From the NCBI GenBank assembly GCA_029224185.1, contig JANZKI010000029.1, positions 1,116,001 to 1,180,000 on the forward strand: DNA of 64,000 bases. The letters are read 5' to 3'. The first letter of the stretch is position 1. The number at the start of each line of letters is the position of its first letter. This DNA comes from Karalla daura. Taxonomy: Eukaryota > Chordata > Actinopteri > Chaetodontiformes > Leiognathidae. The notes under the pieces were generated by a model. It did no database searches, was not told the origin of the DNA, and worked only from the letters and a program-made list of their open reading frames with translations. The translations under genes were made by a program, and so were the position numbers. This document shows positions 10,220 to 23,340 of this stretch, piece by piece.

Positions 10220-12928
10220 GACTGCGGGGAAAAGCACTTTGAAAAAGTTTGTTGATACGTGCACCATTGGCCCACAAGCAGTGCAGCAACAGGCCTGAAA
10301 AGTGTTTAGAACGCTTAGTTGAGCCTGTTTACATCCCCCTGCATAGGAAACTGCGGGGAAAAGCGCTTTGAAAAAGTTTGTTGATACGTGCACCATTGGC
10401 CCATACGCAGTGCAGCAACAGGCCTGAAAAGTGTTTAGAACGCTTAGTTGAGCCTGTTTACAGCCCCCTGCATAGGAGACTGCGGGGGAAAGCGCTTTGA
10501 AAAAGTTTGTTGATACGTGCACCATTGGCCCATACGCAGTGCAGCAACAGGCCTGAAATGTATTCAGAACGCTTAGTTGAGCCTGTTTACAGCCCCCTGC
10601 ATAGGAGACTGCGGGGAAAAGCGCTGTGACAAAGTTTGTTGATACGTGCACCATTGGCCCATACGCAGTGCAGCAACAGGCCTGAAAAGTGTTTAGAACG
10701 CTTAGTTGAGCCTGTTTACAGCCCCCTGCATAGGAGACTGCGGGGAAAAGCGCTTTGAAAAAGTTTGTTGATACGTGCACCATTGGCCCATACGCAGTGC
10801 AGCAACAGGCCTGAAATGTATTCAGAACGCTTAGTTGAGCCTGTTTACAGCCCCCTGCAAAGGAGATTGCGGGGAAAAGCGCTGTGATAAAGTTTGTTGA
10901 TACGTGCACCATTGGCCCATACGCAGTGCAGCAACAGGCCTGAAAAGTGTTTAGGACGCTTAGTTGAGCCTGTTTACAGCCCCGTGCATAGGAGACTGCG
11001 GGGAAAAGTGCTTTGAAAAAGTTTGTTGAGACGTGCACCATTGGCCCATACGCAGTGCAGCAACATGCCTGAAAAGTGTTTAGAACGCTTAGTTGAGCCT
11101 GTTTACAGCCCCCTGCATAGGAGACTGCGGGGAAAAGCGCTTTGAAAAAGTTTGTTGATACGTGCACCATTGGCCCATACGCAGTGCAGCAACAGGCCTG
11201 AAAAGTGTTTAGAACGCTTAGTTGAGCCTGTTTACAGCCCCCTGCATCGGAGACTGCGGGGAAAAGCACTTTGAAAGAGTTTGTTGATACGTGCACCATT
11301 GGCCCACACGCAGTGCAGCAACAGGCCTGAAAAGTGTTTAGAACTCTTAGTTCAGCCTGTTTACAGCCCCCTGCATAGGAGACTGCGGGGAAAAGCGCTT
11401 TGAAAAAGTTTGTTGATACGTGCACCATTGGCCCACACGCAGTGCAGCAACAGGCCTGAAATGTATTCAGAACGCTTAGTTGAGCCTGTTTACAGCCCCC
11501 TGCAAAGGAGATTGCGGGGAAAAGCGCTGTGATAAAGTTTGTTGATACGTGCACCATTGGCCCATACGCAGTGCAGCAACAGGCCTGAAAAGTGTTTAGA
11601 ACGCTTAGTTGAGCCTGTTTACAGCCCCCTGCATCGGAGACAGCGGGGAAAAGCTCTTTGAAAAAGTTTGTTGACACGTGCACCGTTGGCCCACACGCAG
11701 TGCAGCAACAGGCCTGAAAAGTGTTTAGAACGCTTAGTTGAGCCTGGTTACATCCCCCTGCATAGGAGACTGCGGGGAAAAGTGCTTTGAAAAAGTTTGT
11801 TGATACGTGCACCATTGGCCCATACGCAGTGCAGCAACAGGCCTGAAAAGTGTTTAGAACGCTTAGTTGAGCCTGTTTACAGCCCCCTGCATAGGAGACT
11901 GCGGGGGAAAGCGCTTTGAAAAAGTTTGTTGATACGTGCACCATTGGCCCATACGCAGTGCAGCAACAGGCCTGAAATGTATTCAGAACGCTTAGTTGAG
12001 CCTGTTTACAGCCCCCTGCATAGGAGACTGCGGGGAAAAGCGCTGTGACAAAGTTTGTTGATACGTGCACCATTGGCCCATACGCAGTGCAGCAACAGGC
12101 CTGAAAAGTGTTTAGAACGCTTAGTTGAGCCTGTTTACAGCCCCCTGCATAGGAGACTGCGGGGAAAAGCGCTTTGAAAAAGTTTGTTGATACGTGCACC
12201 ATTGGCCCATACGCAGTGCAGCAACAGGCCTGAAATGTATTCAGAACGCTTAGTTGAGCCTGTTTACAGCCCCCTGCAAAGGAGATTGCGGGGAAAAGCG
12301 CTGTGATAAAGTTTGTTGATACGTGCACCATTGGCCCATACGCAGTGCAGCAACAGGCCTGAAAAGTGTTTAGAACGCTTAGTTGAGCCTGTTTACAGCC
12401 CCGTGCATAGGAGACTGCGGGGAAAAGTGCTTTGAAAAAGTTTGTTGAGACGTGCACCATTGGCCCATACGCAGTGCAGCAACATGCCTGAAAAGTGTTT
12501 AGAACGCTTAGTTGAGCCTGTTTACAGCCCCCTGCATAGGAGACTGCGGGGAAAAGCGCTTTGAAAAAGTTTGTTGATACGTGCACCATTGGCCCATACG
12601 CAGTGCAGCAACAGGCCTGAAAAGTGTTTAGAACGCTTAGTTGAGCCTGTTTACAGCCCCCTGCATCGGAGACTGCGGGGAAAAGCACTTTGAAAAAGTT
12701 TGTTGACACGTGCACCGTTGGCCCACACGCAGTGCAGCAACAGGCCTGAAAAGTGTTTAGAACGCTTAGTTGAGCCTGTTTACATCCCCCTGCATAGGAG
12801 ACTGCGGGGAAAAGTGCTTTGAAAAAGTTTGTTGATACGTGCACCATTGGCCCATACGCAGTGCAGCAACAGGCCTGAAAAGTGTTTAGAACGCTTAGTT
12901 GAGCCTGTTTACAGCCCCCTGCATAGGA
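10220..12928. repeat. Tandem duplication of 21 monomers (2709 bp), copy B
   Basis: This copy lies directly after copy A in the same orientation and has the same order of variant monomers. After its end near 12.93 kb the array resumes with the aagcgctttg type and then matches the 6.35-7.2 kb stretch at an offset of 6579 bp (51 monomers). That is what a tandem duplication inserted into an older order would leave. Confidence 0.85.
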
Positions 12929-15540
12929 GACTGCGGGGAAAAGCGCTTTGAAAAAGTTTGTTGATACGTGCACCATTGGCCCATACGCAGTGCAGCAACA
13001 GGCCTGAAATGTATTCAGAACGCTTAGTTGAGCCTGTTTACAGCCCCCTGCATAGGAGACTGCGGGGAAAAGCGCTGTGACAAAGTTTGTTGATACGTGC
13101 ACCATTGGCCCATACGCAGTGCAGCAACAGGCCTGAAAAGTGTTTAGAACGCTTAGTTGAGCCTGTTTACAGCCCCCTGCAAAGGAGACTGCGGGGAAAA
13201 GTGCTTTGAAAAACTTTGTTGATACGTGCACCATTGGCCCATACGCAGTGCAGCAACAGGCCTGAAAAGTGTTTAGAACGCTTAGTTGAGCCTGTTTACA
13301 GCCCCCTGCATCGGAGACTGCGGGGAAAAGCACTTTGAAAAAGTTTGTTGATACGTGCACCTTTGGCCCATACGCAGTGCAGCAACAGGCCTGAAAAGTG
13401 TTTAGAACGCTTAGTTGAGCCTGTTTACAGCCCCCTGCATAGGAGACTGCGGGGAAAAGCACTTTGAAAGAGTTTGTTGATACGTGCACCATTGGCCCAC
13501 ACGCAGTGCAGCAACAGGCCTGAAAAGTGTTTAGAACGCTTAGTTGAGCCTGTTTGCAGCCCCCTGCATAGGAGACTGCGGGGAAAAGCGCTTTGAAAAA
13601 GTTTGTTGATACGTGCACCATTGGCCCATACGCAGTGCAGCAACAGGCCTGAAATGTATTCAGAACGCTTAGTTGAGCCTGTTTACAGCCCCCTGCAAAG
13701 GAGATTGCGGGGAAAAGCGCTGTGATAAAGTTTGTTGATACGTGCACCATTGGCCCATACGCAGTGCAGCAACAGGCCTGAAATGTATTCAGAACGCTTA
13801 GTTGAGCCTGTTTACAGCCCCCTGCATAGTAGACTGCGGGGAAAAGCGCTATGATAAAGTTTGTTGATACGTGCACCATTGGCCCATACGCAGTGCAGCA
13901 ACAGGCCTGAAAAGTGTTTGGAACGCTTTGTTGAGCCTGTTTGCAGCCCCCTGCATCGGAGACTGCGGGGAAAAGCGCTTTGAAAAAGTTTGTTGAGACG
14001 TGCACCTTTGGCCCACACGCAGTGCAGCAGCAGGCCTGAACAGAGTTCAGAACGCTTAGTTGAGCCTGTTTACAGCCCCCTGCATAGGAGACTGCGGGGA
14101 AAAGCACTTTGAAAAAGTTTGTTGATACGTGCACCATTGGCCCACAAGCAGTGCAGCAACAGGCCTGAAAAGTGTTTAGAACGCTTAGTTGAGCCTGTTT
14201 ACATCCCCCTGCATAGGAAACTGCGGGGAAAAGCGCTTTGAAAAAGTTTGTTGATACGTGCACCATTGGCCCATACGCAGTGCAGCAACAGGCCTGAAAA
14301 GTGTTTAGAACGCTTAGTTGAGCCTGTTTACAGCCCCCTGCATAGGAGACTGCGGGGGAAAGCGCTTTGAAAAAGTTTGTTGATACGTGCACCATTGGCC
14401 CATACGCAGTGCAGCAACAGGCCTGAAATGTATTCAGAACGCTTAGTTGAGCCTGTTTACAGCCCCCTGCATAGGAGACTGCGGGGAAAAGCGCTGTGAC
14501 AAAGTTTGTTGATACGTGCACCATTGGCCCATACGCAGTGCAGCAACAGGCCTGAAAAGTGTTTAGAACGCTTAGTTGAGCCTGTTTACAGCCCCCTGCA
14601 AAGGAGACTGCGGGGAAAAGTGCTTTGAAAAAGTTTGTTGATCCGTGCACCATTGGCCCATACGCAGTGCAGCAACAGGCCTGAAAAGTGTTTAGAACGC
14701 TTAGTTGAGCCTGTTTACAGCCCCCTGCATCGGAGACTGCGGGGAAAAGCGCTTTGAAAAAGTTTGTTGATACGTGCACCATTGGCCCATACGCAGTGCA
14801 GCAACAGGCCTGAAATGTATTCAGAACGCTTAGTTGAGCCTGTTTACAGCCCCCTGCATAGGAGACTGCGGGGAAAAGCGCTGTGACAAAGTTTGTTGAT
14901 ACGTGCACCATTGGCCCATACGCAGTGCAGCAACAGGCCTGAAAAGTGTTTAGAACGCTTAGTTGAGCCTGTTTACAGCCCCCTGCATAGGAGACTGCGG
15001 GGAAAAGCGCTTTGAAAAAGTTTGTTGATACGTGCACCATTGGCCCATACGCAGTGCAGCAACAGGCCTGAAATGTATTCAGAACGCTTAGTTGAGCCTG
15101 TTTACAGCCCCCTGCATAGGAGACTGCGGGGAAAAGCGCTGTGACAAAGTTTGTTGATACGTGCACCATTGGCCCATACGCAGTGCAGCAACAGGCCTGA
15201 AAAGTGTTTAGAACGCTTAGTTGAGCCTGTTTACAGCCCCGTGCATAGGAGATTGCGGGGAAAAGTGCTTTGAAAAAGTTTGTTGAGACGTGCACCATTG
15301 GCCCATACGCAGTGCAGCAACATGCCTGAAAAGTGTTTAGAACGCTTAGTTGAGCCTGTTTACAGCCCCCTGCATAGGAGACTGCGGGGAAAAGCGCTTT
15401 GAAAAAGTTTGTTGATACGTGCACCATTGGCCCATACGCAGTGCAGCAACAGGCCTGAAAAGTGTTTAGAACGCTTAGTTGAGCCTGTTTACAGCCCCCT
15501 GCATCGGAGACTGCGGGGAAAAGCACTTTGAAAAAGTTTG

Positions 15541-17475
15541 TTGACACGTGCACCGTTGGCCCACACGCAGTGCAGCAACAGGCCTGAAAAGTGTTTAGAA
15601 CGCTTAGTTGAGCCTGTTTACATCCCCCTGCATAGGAGACTGCGGGGAAAAGTGCTTTGAAAAAGTTTGTTGATACGTGCACCATTGGCCCATACGCAGT
15701 GCAGCAACAGGCCTGAAAAGTGTTTAGAACGCTTAGTTGAGCCTGTTTACAGCCCCCTGCATAGGAGACTCCGGGGAAAAGCGCTTTGAAAAAGTTTGTT
15801 GATACGTGCACCATTGGCCCATACGCAGTGCAGCAACAGGCCTGAAATGTATTCAGAACGCTTAGTTGAGCCTGTTTACAGCCCCCTGCATAGGAGACTG
15901 CGGGGAAAAGCGCTGTGACAAAGTTTGTTGATACGTGCACCATTGGCCCATACGCAGTGCAGCAACAGGCCTGAAAAGTGTTTAGAACGCTTAGTTGAGC
16001 CTGTTTACAGCCCCCTGCAAAGGAGACTGCGGGGAAAAGTGCTTTGAAAAACTTTGTTGATACGTGCACCATTGGCCCATACGCAGTGCAGCAACAGGCC
16101 TGAAAAGTGTTTAGAACGCTTAGTTGAGCCTGTTTACAGCCCCCTGCATCGGAGACTGCGGGGAAAAGCACTTTGAAAAAGTTTGTTGATACGTGCACCT
16201 TTGGCCCATACGCAGTGCAGCAACAGGCCTGAAAAGTGTTTAGAACGCTTAGTTGAGCCTGTTTACAGCCCCCTGCATAGGAGACTGCGGGGAAAAGCAC
16301 TTTGAAAGAGTTTGTTGATACGTGCACCATTGGCCCATACGCAGTGCAGCAACAGGCCTGAAAAGTGTTTAGGACGCTTAGTTGAGCCTGTTTACAGCCC
16401 CGTGCATAGGAGACTGCGGGGAAAAGTGCTTTGAAAAAGTTTGTTGAGACGTGCACCATTGGCCCATACGCAGTGCAGCAACATGCCTGAAAAGTGTTTA
16501 GAACGCTTAGTTGAGCCTGTTTACAGCCCCCTGCATAGGAGACTGCGGGGAAAAGCGCTTTGAAAAAGTTTGTTGATACGTGCACCATTGGCCCATACGC
16601 AGTGCAGCAACAGGCCTGAAAAGTGTTTAGAACGCTTAGTTGAGCCTGTTTACAGCCCCCTGCATCGGAGACTGCGGGGAAAAGCACTTTGAAAGAGTTT
16701 GTTGATACGTGCACCATTGGCCCACACGCAGTGCAGCAACAGGCCTGAAAAGTGTTTAGAACTCTTAGTTCAGCCTGTTTACAGCCCCCTGCATAGGAGA
16801 CTGCGGGGAAAAGCGCTTTGAAAAAGTTTGTTGATACGTGCACCATTGGCCCACACGCAGTGCAGCAACAGGCCTGAAATGTATTCAGAACGCTTAGTTG
16901 AGCCTGTTTACAGCCCCCTGCAAAGGAGATTGCGGGGAAAAGCGCTGTGATAAAGTTTGTTGATACGTGCACCATTGGCCCATACGCAGTGCAGCAACAG
17001 GCCTGAAAAGTGTTTAGAACGCTTAGTTGAGCCTGTTTACAGCCCCCTGCATCGGAGACAGCGGGGAAAAGCTCTTTGAAAAAGTTTGTTGACACGTGCA
17101 CCGTTGGCCCACACGCAGTGCAGCAACAGGCCTGAAAAGTGTTTAGAACGCTTAGTTGAGCCTGGTTACATCCCCCTGCATAGGAGACTGCGGGGAAAAG
17201 TGCTTTGAAAAAGTTTGTTGATACGTGCACCATTGGCCCATACGCAGTGCAGCAACAGGCCTGAAAAGTGTTTAGAACGCTTAGTTGAGCCTGTTTACAG
17301 CCCCCTGCATAGGAGACTGCGGGGGAAAGCGCTTTGAAAAAGTTTGTTGATACGTGCACCATTGGCCCATACGCAGTGCAGCAACAGGCCTGAAATGTAT
17401 TCAGAACGCTTAGTTGAGCCTGTTTACAGCCCCCTGCATAGGAGACTGCGGGGAAAAGCGCTGTGACAAAGTTTG
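15541..17475. repeat. Tandem duplication of 15 monomers (1935 bp), copy A
   Basis: The rare agactccggg change at 15766 recurs at 17701, and agacagcggg at 17056 recurs at 18991. Both offsets are 1935 bp. The copy ends within a hybrid monomer near 17460-17490, where the left half is of the gctgtgacaaag type and the right half is of the gacacgtgcaccgttgg type. Confidence 0.85.
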
Positions 17476-19410
17476 TTGACACGTGCACCGTTGGCCCACA
17501 CGCAGTGCAGCAACAGGCCTGAAAAGTGTTTAGAACGCTTAGTTGAGCCTGTTTACATCCCCCTGCATAGGAGACTGCGGGGAAAAGTGCTTTGAAAAAG
17601 TTTGTTGATACGTGCACCATTGGCCCATACGCAGTGCAGCAACAGGCCTGAAAAGTGTTTAGAACGCTTAGTTGAGCCTGTTTACAGCCCCCTGCATAGG
17701 AGACTCCGGGGAAAAGCGCTTTGAAAAAGTTTGTTGATACGTGCACCATTGGCCCATACGCAGTGCAGCAACAGGCCTGAAATGTATTCAGAACGCTTAG
17801 TTGAGCCTGTTTACAGCCCCCTGCATAGGAGACTGCGTGGAAAAGCGCTGTGACAAAGTTTGTTGATACGTGCACCATTGGCCCATACGCAGTGCAGCAA
17901 CAGGCCTGAAAAGTGTTTAGAACGCTTAGTTGAGCCTGTTTACAGCCCCCTGCAAAGGAGACTGCGGGGAAAAGTGCTTTGAAAAACTTTGTTGATACGT
18001 GCACCATTGGCCCATACGCAGTGCAGCAACAGGCCTGAAAAGTGTTTAGAACGCTTAGTTGAGCCTGTTTACAGCCCCCTGCATCGGAGACTGCGGGGAA
18101 AAGCACTTTGAAAAAGTTTGTTGATACGTGCACCTTTGGCCCATACGCAGTGCAGCAACAGGCCTGAAAAGTGTTTAGAACGCTTAGTTGAGCCTGTTTA
18201 CAGCCCCCTGCATAGGAGACTGCGGGGAAAAGCACTTTGAAAGAGTTTGTTGATACGTGCACCATTGGCCCATACGCAGTGCAGCAACAGGCCTGAAAAG
18301 TGTTTAGGACGCTTAGTTGAGCCTGTTTACAGCCCCGTGCATAGGAGACTGCGGGGAAAAGTGCTTTGAAAAAGTTTGTTGAGACGTGCACCATTGGCCC
18401 ATACGCAGTGCAGCAACATGCCTGAAAAGTGTTTAGAACGCTTAGTTGAGCCTGTTTACAGCCCCCTGCATAGGAGACTGCGGGGAAAAGCGCTTTGAAA
18501 AAGTTTGTTGATACGTGCACCATTGGCCCATACGCAGTGCAGCAACAGGCCTGAAAAGTGTTTAGAACGCTTAGTTGAGCCTGTTTACAGCCCCCTGCAT
18601 CGGAGACTGCGGGGAAAAGCACTTTGAAAGAGTTTGTTGATACGTGCACCATTGGCCCACACGCAGTGCAGCAACAGGCCTGAAAAGTGTTTAGAACTCT
18701 TAGTTCAGCCTGTTTACAGCCCCCTGCATAGGAGACTGCGGGGAAAAGCGCTTTGAAAAAGTTTGTTGATACGTGCACCATTGGCCCACACGCAGTGCAG
18801 CAACAGGCCTGAAATGTATTCAGAACGCTTAGTTGAGCCTGTTTACAGCCCCCTGCAAAGGAGATTGCGGGGAAAAGCGCTGTGATAAAGTTTGTTGATA
18901 CGTGCACCATTGGCCCATACGCAGTGCAGCAACAGGCCTGAAAAGTGTTTAGAACGCTTAGTTGAGCCTGTTTACAGCCCCCTGCATCGGAGACAGCGGG
19001 GAAAAGCTCTTTGAAAAAGTTTGTTGACACGTGCACCGTTGGCCCACACGCAGTGCAGCAACAGGCCTGAAAAGTGTTTAGAACGCTTAGTTGAGCCTGG
19101 TTACATCCCCCTGCATAGGAGACTGCGGGGAAAAGTGCTTTGAAAAAGTTTGTTGATACGTGCACCATTGGCCCATACGCAGTGCAGCAACAGGCCTGAA
19201 AAGTGTTTAGAACGCTTAGTTGAGCCTGTTTACAGCCCCCTGCATAGGAGACTGCGGGGGAAAGCGCTTTGAAAAAGTTTGTTGATACGTGCACCATTGG
19301 CCCATACGCAGTGCAGCAACAGGCCTGAAATGTATTCAGAACGCTTAGTTGAGCCTGTTTACAGCCCCCTGCATAGGAGACTGCGGGGAAAAGCGCTGTG
19401 ACAAAGTTTG
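17476..19410. repeat. Tandem duplication of 15 monomers (1935 bp), copy B
   Basis: This is the second copy of the 15.54-17.47 kb segment. The related region at 31-35 kb carries the sequence only once: its offset from this region changes from 17157 to 15222 bp, a difference of exactly 1935. The duplication therefore probably arose after the larger duplication that linked the two regions, or was lost from the other copy. Confidence 0.8.
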
Positions 19411-21559
19411 TTGATACGTGCACCATTGGCCCATACGCAGTGCAGCAACAGGCCTGAAAAGTGTTTAGAACGCTTAGTTGAGCCTGTTTACAGCCCCCTG
19501 CATAGGAGACTGCGGGGAAAAGCGCTTTGAAAAAGTTTGTTGATACGTGCACCATTGGCCCATACGCAGTGCAGCAACAGGCCTGAAATGTATTCAGAAC
19601 GCTTAGTTGAGCCTGTTTACAGCCCCCTGCAAAGGAGATTGCGGGGAAAAGCGCTGTGATAAAGTTTGTTGATACGTGCACCATTGGCCCATACGCAGTG
19701 CAGCAACAGGCCTGAAAAGTGTTTAGAACGCTTAGTTGAGCCTGTTTACAGCCCCGTGCATAGGAGACTGCGGGGAAAAGTGCTTTGAAAAAGTTTGTTG
19801 AGACGTGCACCATTGGCCCATACGCAGTGCAGCAACATGCCTGAAAAGTGTTTAGAACGCTTAGTTGAGCCTGTTTACAGCCCCCTGCATAGGAGACTGC
19901 GGGGAAAAGCGCTTTGAAAAAGTTTGTTGATACGTGCACCATTGGCCCATACGCAGTGCAGCAACAGGCCTGAAAAGTGTTTAGAACGCTTAGTTGAGCC
20001 TGTTTACAGCCCCCTGCATCGGAGACTGCGGGGAAAAGCACTTTGAAAAAGTTTGTTGACACGTGCACCGTTGGCCCACACGCAGTGCAGCAACAGGCCT
20101 GAAAAGTGTTTAGAACGCTTAGTTGAGCCTGTTTACATCCCCCTGCATAGGAGACTGCGGGGAAAAGTGCTTTGAAAAAGTTTGTTGATACGTGCACCAT
20201 TGGCCCATACGCAGTGCAGCAACAGGCCTGAAAAGTGTTTAGAACGCTTAGTTGAGCCTGTTTACAGCCCCCTGCATAGGAGACTGCGGGGAAAAGCACT
20301 TTGAAAAAGTTTGTTGATACGTGCACCATTGGCCCACAAGCAGTGCAGCAACAGGCCTGAAAAGTGTTTAGAACGCTTAGTTGAGCCTGTTTACATCCCC
20401 CTGCATAGGAAACTGCGGGGAAAAGCGCTTTGAAAAAGTTTGTTGATACGTGCACCATTGGCCCATACGCAGTGCAGCAACAGGCCTGAAAAGTGTTTAG
20501 AACGCTTAGTTGAGCCTGTTTACAGCCCCCTGCATAGGAGACTGCGGGGGAAAGCGCTTTGAAAAAGTTTGTTGATACGTGCACCATTGGCCCATACGCA
20601 GTGCAGCAACAGGCCTGAAATGTATTCAGAACGCTTAGTTGAGCCTGTTTACAGCCCCCTGCATAGGAGACTGCGGGGAAAAGCGCTGTGACAAAGTTTG
20701 TTGATACGTGCACCATTGGCCCATACGCAGTGCAGCAACAGGCCTGAAAAGTGTTTAGAACGCTTAGTTGAGCCTGTTTACAGCCCCCTGCATAGGAGAC
20801 TGCGGGGAAAAGCGCTTTGAAAAAGTTTGTTGATACGTGCACCATTGGCCCATACGCAGTGCAGCAACAGGCCTGAAATGTATTCAGAACGCTTAGTTGA
20901 GCCTGTTTACAGCCCCCTGCAAAGGAGATTGCGGGGAAAAGCGCTGTGATAAAGTTTGTTGATACGTGCACCATTGGCCCATACGCAGTGCAGCAACAGG
21001 CCTGAAAAGTGTTTAGGACGCTTAGTTGAGCCTGTTTACAGCCCCGTGCATAGGAGACTGCGGGGAAAAGTGCTTTGAAAAAGTTTGTTGAGACGTGCAC
21101 CATTGGCCCATACGCAGTGCAGCAACATGCCTGAAAAGTGTTTAGAACGCTTAGTTGAGCCTGTTTACAGCCCCCTGCATAGGAGACTGCGGGGAAAAGC
21201 GCTTTGAAAAAGTTTGTTGATACGTGCACCATTGGCCCATACGCAGTGCAGCAACAGGCCTGAAAAGTGTTTAGAACGCTTAGTTGAGCCTGTTTACAGC
21301 CCCCTGCATCGGAGACTGCGGGGAAAAGCACTTTGAAAGAGTTTGTTGATACGTGCACCATTGGCCCACACGCAGTGCAGCAACAGGCCTGAAAAGTGTT
21401 TAGAACTCTTAGTTCAGCCTGTTTACAGCCCCCTGCATAGGAGACTGCGGGGAAAAGCGCTTTGAAAAAGTTTGTTGATACGTGCACCATTGGCCCACAC
21501 GCAGTGCAGCAACAGGCCTGAAATGTATTCAGAAGGCTTAGTTGAGCCTGTTTACAGCC

Positions 21560-23340
21560 CCCTGCATAGGAGACTGCGGGGAAAAGCGCTTTGAAAAAGT
21601 TTGTTGATACGTGCACCATTGGCCCATACGCAGTGCAGCAACAGGCCTGAAATGTATTCAGAACGCTTAGTTGAGCCTGTTTACAGCCCCCTGCATAGGA
21701 GACTGCGGGGAAAAGCGCTGTGACAAAGTTTGTTGATACGTGCACCATTGGCCCATACGCAGTGCAGCAACAGGCCTGAAATGTATTCAGATCGCTTAGT
21801 TGAGCCTGTTTACAGCCCCCTGCATAGGAGACTGCGGGGAAAAGCGCTGTGACAAAGTTTGTTGATACGTGCACCATTGGCCCATACGCAGTGCAGCAAC
21901 AGGCCTGAAATGTATTCAGAACGCTTAGTTGAGCCTGTTTACAGCCCCCTGCATAGTAGACTGCGGGGAAAAGCGCTATGATAAAGTTTGTTGATACGTG
22001 CACCATTGGCCCATACGCAGTGCAGCAACAGGCCTGAAAAGTGTTTGGAACGCTTTGTTGAGCCTGTTTGCAGCCCCCTGCATCGGAGACTGCGGGGAAA
22101 AGCGCTTTGAAAAAGTTTGTTGAGACGTGCACCTTTGGCCCACACGCAGTGCAGCAGCAGGCCTGAACAGTGTTCAGAACGCTTAGTTGAGCCTGTTTAC
22201 AGCCCCCTACATAGGAGACTGCGGGGAAAAGCGCTTTGAAAAAGTTTGTTGATACGTGCACCATTGGCCCACAAGCAGTGCAGCAACAGGCCTGAAAAGT
22301 GTTTAGAACGCTTAGTTGAGCCTGTTTACATCCCCCTGCATAGGAAACTGCGGGGAAAAGCGCTTTGAAAAAGTTTGTTGATACGTGCACCATTGGCCCA
22401 TACGCAGTGCAGCAACAGGCCTGAAAAGTGTTTAGAACGCTTAGTTGAGCCTGTTTACAGCCCCCTGCATAGGAGACTGCGGGGGAAAGCGCTTTGAAAA
22501 AGTTTGTTGATACGTGCACCATTGGCCCATACGCAGTGCAGCAACAGGCCTGAAATGTATTCAGAACGCTTAGTTGAGCCTGTTTACAGCCCCCTGCATA
22601 GGAGACTGCGGGGAAAAGCGCTGTGACAAAGTTTGTTGATACGTGCACCATTGGCCCATACGCAGTGCAGCAACAGGCCTGAAAAGTGTTTAGAACGCTT
22701 AGTTGAGCCTGTTTACAGCCCCCTGCATAGGAGACTGCGGGGAAAAGCGCTTTGAAAAAGTTTGTTGATACGTGCACCATTGGCCCATACGCAGTGCAGC
22801 AACAGGCCTGAAATGTATTCAGAACGCTTAGTTGAGCCTGTTTACAGCCCCCTGCAAAGGAGATTGCGGGGAAAAGCGCTGTGATAAAGTTTGTTGATAC
22901 GTGCACCATTGGCCCATACGCAGTGCAGCAACAGGCCTGAAAAGTGTTTAGGACGCTTAGTTGAGCCTGTTTACAGCCCCGTGCATAGGAGACTGCGGGG
23001 AAAAGTGCTTTGAAAAAGTTTGTTGAGACGTGCACCATTGGCCCATACGCAGTGCAGCAACATGCCTGAAAAGTGTTTAGAACGCTTAGTTGAGCCTGTT
23101 TACAGCCCCCTGCATAGGAGACTGCGGGGAAAAGCGCTTTGAAAAAGTTTGTTGATACGTGCACCATTGGCCCATACGCAGTGCAGCAACAGGCCTGAAA
23201 AGTGTTTAGAACGCTTAGTTGAGCCTGTTTACAGCCCCCTGCATCGGAGACTGCGGGGAAAAGCACTTTGAAAGAGTTTGTTGATACGTGCACCATTGGC
23301 CCACACGCAGTGCAGCAACAGGCCTGAAAAGTGTTTAGAA
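21560..23340. repeat. Segment duplicated at a 31-monomer offset (3999 bp), left copy
   Basis: The ctacatagg change (22207), the agatcgc change (21789) and the catagtaga change (21954) all recur exactly 3999 bp downstream at 26206, 25788 and 25953. The match ends abruptly at 23340, which corresponds to 27339 in the partner. Confidence 0.85.

Larger units (their letters stand above)
10442..22150. repeat. Macro-duplication, left copy (about 10 kb of shared order plus one 1935-bp tandem insert)
   Basis: Marker variants here recur in the same order at 27.34-37.37 kb. The offset is 16899 bp from 10.44 to about 14.4 kb. Examples are aactcttag at 11342 and 28241, cagagttc at 14041 and 30940, and agacag at 11638 and 28537. 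It is then 17157 bp from 14.6 to 17.46 kb (gatccgtg at 14641 and 31798, agactccg at 15766 and 32923). It is then 15222 bp from 17.48 to about 22.15 kb (acaagcag at 20336 and 35558, agatcgc at 21789 and 37011). The steps equal a 2-monomer gain and the 15-monomer tandem duplication. Confidence 0.85.
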
